DNA of 64,000 nt from Sphingobacterium detergens (lineage in GTDB: Bacteria; Bacteroidota; Bacteroidia; Sphingobacteriales; Sphingobacteriaceae). The stretch covers positions 186,001-250,000 of the forward strand of contig NZ_RAPY01000003.1 in NCBI RefSeq assembly GCF_003610355.1, written 5' to 3'. Each line of letters starts with the position of its first letter. Position 1 is the stretch's first letter. Both the position numbers and the translations under genes were made by a program. The notes beneath the pieces are model-generated. The model was not told the DNA's origin. It made no database searches and saw only the letters and a list, made by a program, of their open reading frames with translations. Positions 63,358 to 64,000 of this stretch are shown here, one piece after another.

Positions 63358-64000
63358 CGGCGAAAATGCAATGAACAAATACAGCCGTACATTTACACAA
63401 GACGAAACGCAACCTGCTGCTAAAGCGATGCTTTATGGTATCGGTTTGACAGATGCCGATATGGACAAGGCGCAGGTCGGTATTGCCAGCATGGGATATG
63501 ATGGTAATACGTGTAATATGCACCTCAATGATTTGGCACAAATCGTCAAAAAAGGTGTTTGGAACAATGACTTAGTGGGTTTGACCTTTGGCACTATCGG
63601 TGTCAGTGACGGTATGAGCAATGGTACAGATGGTATGCGTTACTCATTGGTCAGTCGTGATGTAATCGCTGATAGTATCGAAACGATCTGTGGCGGTCAA
63701 TATTACGATGGTCTGATCTCTATTCCTGGATGTGATAAAAACATGCCCGGTGCTATTATCGCAATGGCCCGTTTGGACCGCCCGTCTTTAATGGTCTATG
63801 GTGGTACAATTGCACCTGGACATTATAAAGGTGAGGAATTAAACATTGTCTCTGCCTTTGAAGCCTTAGGACAACGCATCTGCGGTAATCTCTCCGATGA
63901 AGATTACGAGGGTATTATCAAACATACTTGTCCCGGTGCCGGTGCTTGTGGTGGTATGTATACTGCAAATACAATGGCTTCCGCAATTGAGGCATTGGGA
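63341..64000 (+). CDS. ilvD: Dihydroxy-acid dehydratase, N-terminal part (runs off the window)
   Basis: The frame is open from the ATG at 63341 (MKSLSNGENAMNKYSRTF) to the window end, 220 codons. The family blocks are AKAMLYGIGLTDADMDKAQVGIASMGYDGNTCNMHL (first cluster Cys), GLTFGTIGVSDGMSNGTDGMRYSLVSRD, SIPGCDKNMPGAI and TCPGAGACGGMYTANTMA, which carry the three Fe-S Cys residues. The enzyme dehydrates dihydroxy acids in Ile/Val/Leu synthesis. The start could also be the ATG at 63371 (MNKYSRTF), which gives the usual N-terminus and avoids the overlap with ilvE. Confidence 0.97.
   Translation, partial: MKSLSNGENAMNKYSRTFTQDETQPAAKAMLYGIGLTDADMDKAQVGIASMGYDGNTCNMHLNDLAQIVKKGVWNNDLVGLTFGTIGVSDGMSNGTDGMRYSLVSRDVIADSIETICGGQYYDGLISIPGCDKNMPGAIIAMARLDRPSLMVYGGTIAPGHYKGEELNIVSAFEALGQRICGNLSDEDYEGIIKHTCPGAGACGGMYTANTMASAIEALG

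Overview
The window looks like a chromosomal segment of a Bacteroidetes bacterium, most likely of the Sphingobacteriaceae (Sphingobacterium/Pedobacter type). The evidence is SusC/SusD outer-membrane pairs, lipoproteins with Cys lipoboxes, promoters of the TTTG-N20-TAnnTTTG type, few visible Shine-Dalgarno sites, and family members such as PanC/PanD, UvrC and the AtpD-AtpC pair that read like that lineage. The genus is an inference.

Layout. (1) 1-5.6 kb: a SusC/SusD pair, plus the start of a second SusC with a closely similar N-terminus and promoter region, so a tandem duplication. Both carry the same paired CGATTGC operator-like motif. (2) 5.9-24.5 kb: housekeeping genes. These are three near-identical initiator tRNA-Met genes, era, uvrC, a class A penicillin-binding protein, ispF, a half-length glycogen-synthase-like protein, panC-panD, a small His/Cys protein with a TonB receptor and a thioredoxin-like protein, two FKBP-type lipoproteins, a conserved hypothetical, nadE and a DUF4136 lipoprotein. 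An interspersed intergenic repeat with a 7-bp periodic tail lies around uvrC and at 15.8 kb, with a weaker relative between atpD and atpC. (3) 24.6-56.3 kb: a large rhamnose-glycan utilisation region. A GntR-type regulator stands back to back with a four-gene plus-strand operon (ribokinase-family kinase, GH127-like enzyme, GRP/DMT sugar transporter, acyl esterase). Facing it is an unbroken minus-strand run of 15 genes: rhamnose symporter RhaT, a bifunctional RhaD-type aldolase/dehydrogenase, RhaI isomerase, an FGGY kinase, SusC, SusD, a PhyH-type dioxygenase overlapping a TIM-barrel isomerase, a GH106 rhamnosidase, three GH28-like beta-helix proteins (one an apparent pseudoenzyme), a CocE-type hydrolase, an M28 peptidase and a GH141-like beta-helix protein. 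(4) 56.4-64 kb: a DnaQ-like exonuclease with a CBS/DUF294 protein, a coiled-coil membrane protein, atpD-atpC, and ilvE with the start of ilvD.

How the parts may work together (inference). The outer-membrane SusCD pair imports oligosaccharides. Exported GH106, GH28-like, GH127-like and esterase enzymes trim a rhamnose-rich glycan. RhaT carries L-rhamnose across the inner membrane, and isomerase, kinase and aldolase split it to dihydroxyacetone phosphate and lactaldehyde, which the fused dehydrogenase domain then handles. The cytosolic dioxygenase/TIM-barrel pair has no obvious role in plain rhamnose catabolism and may act on a modified sugar.

The most interesting unexplained signals are a 10-bp tandem motif (AACTATCCTG-like) in front of four transcription units of the rhamnose region, the dioxygenase/isomerase pair, the inactive GH28 paralogue, and the interspersed repeat family.
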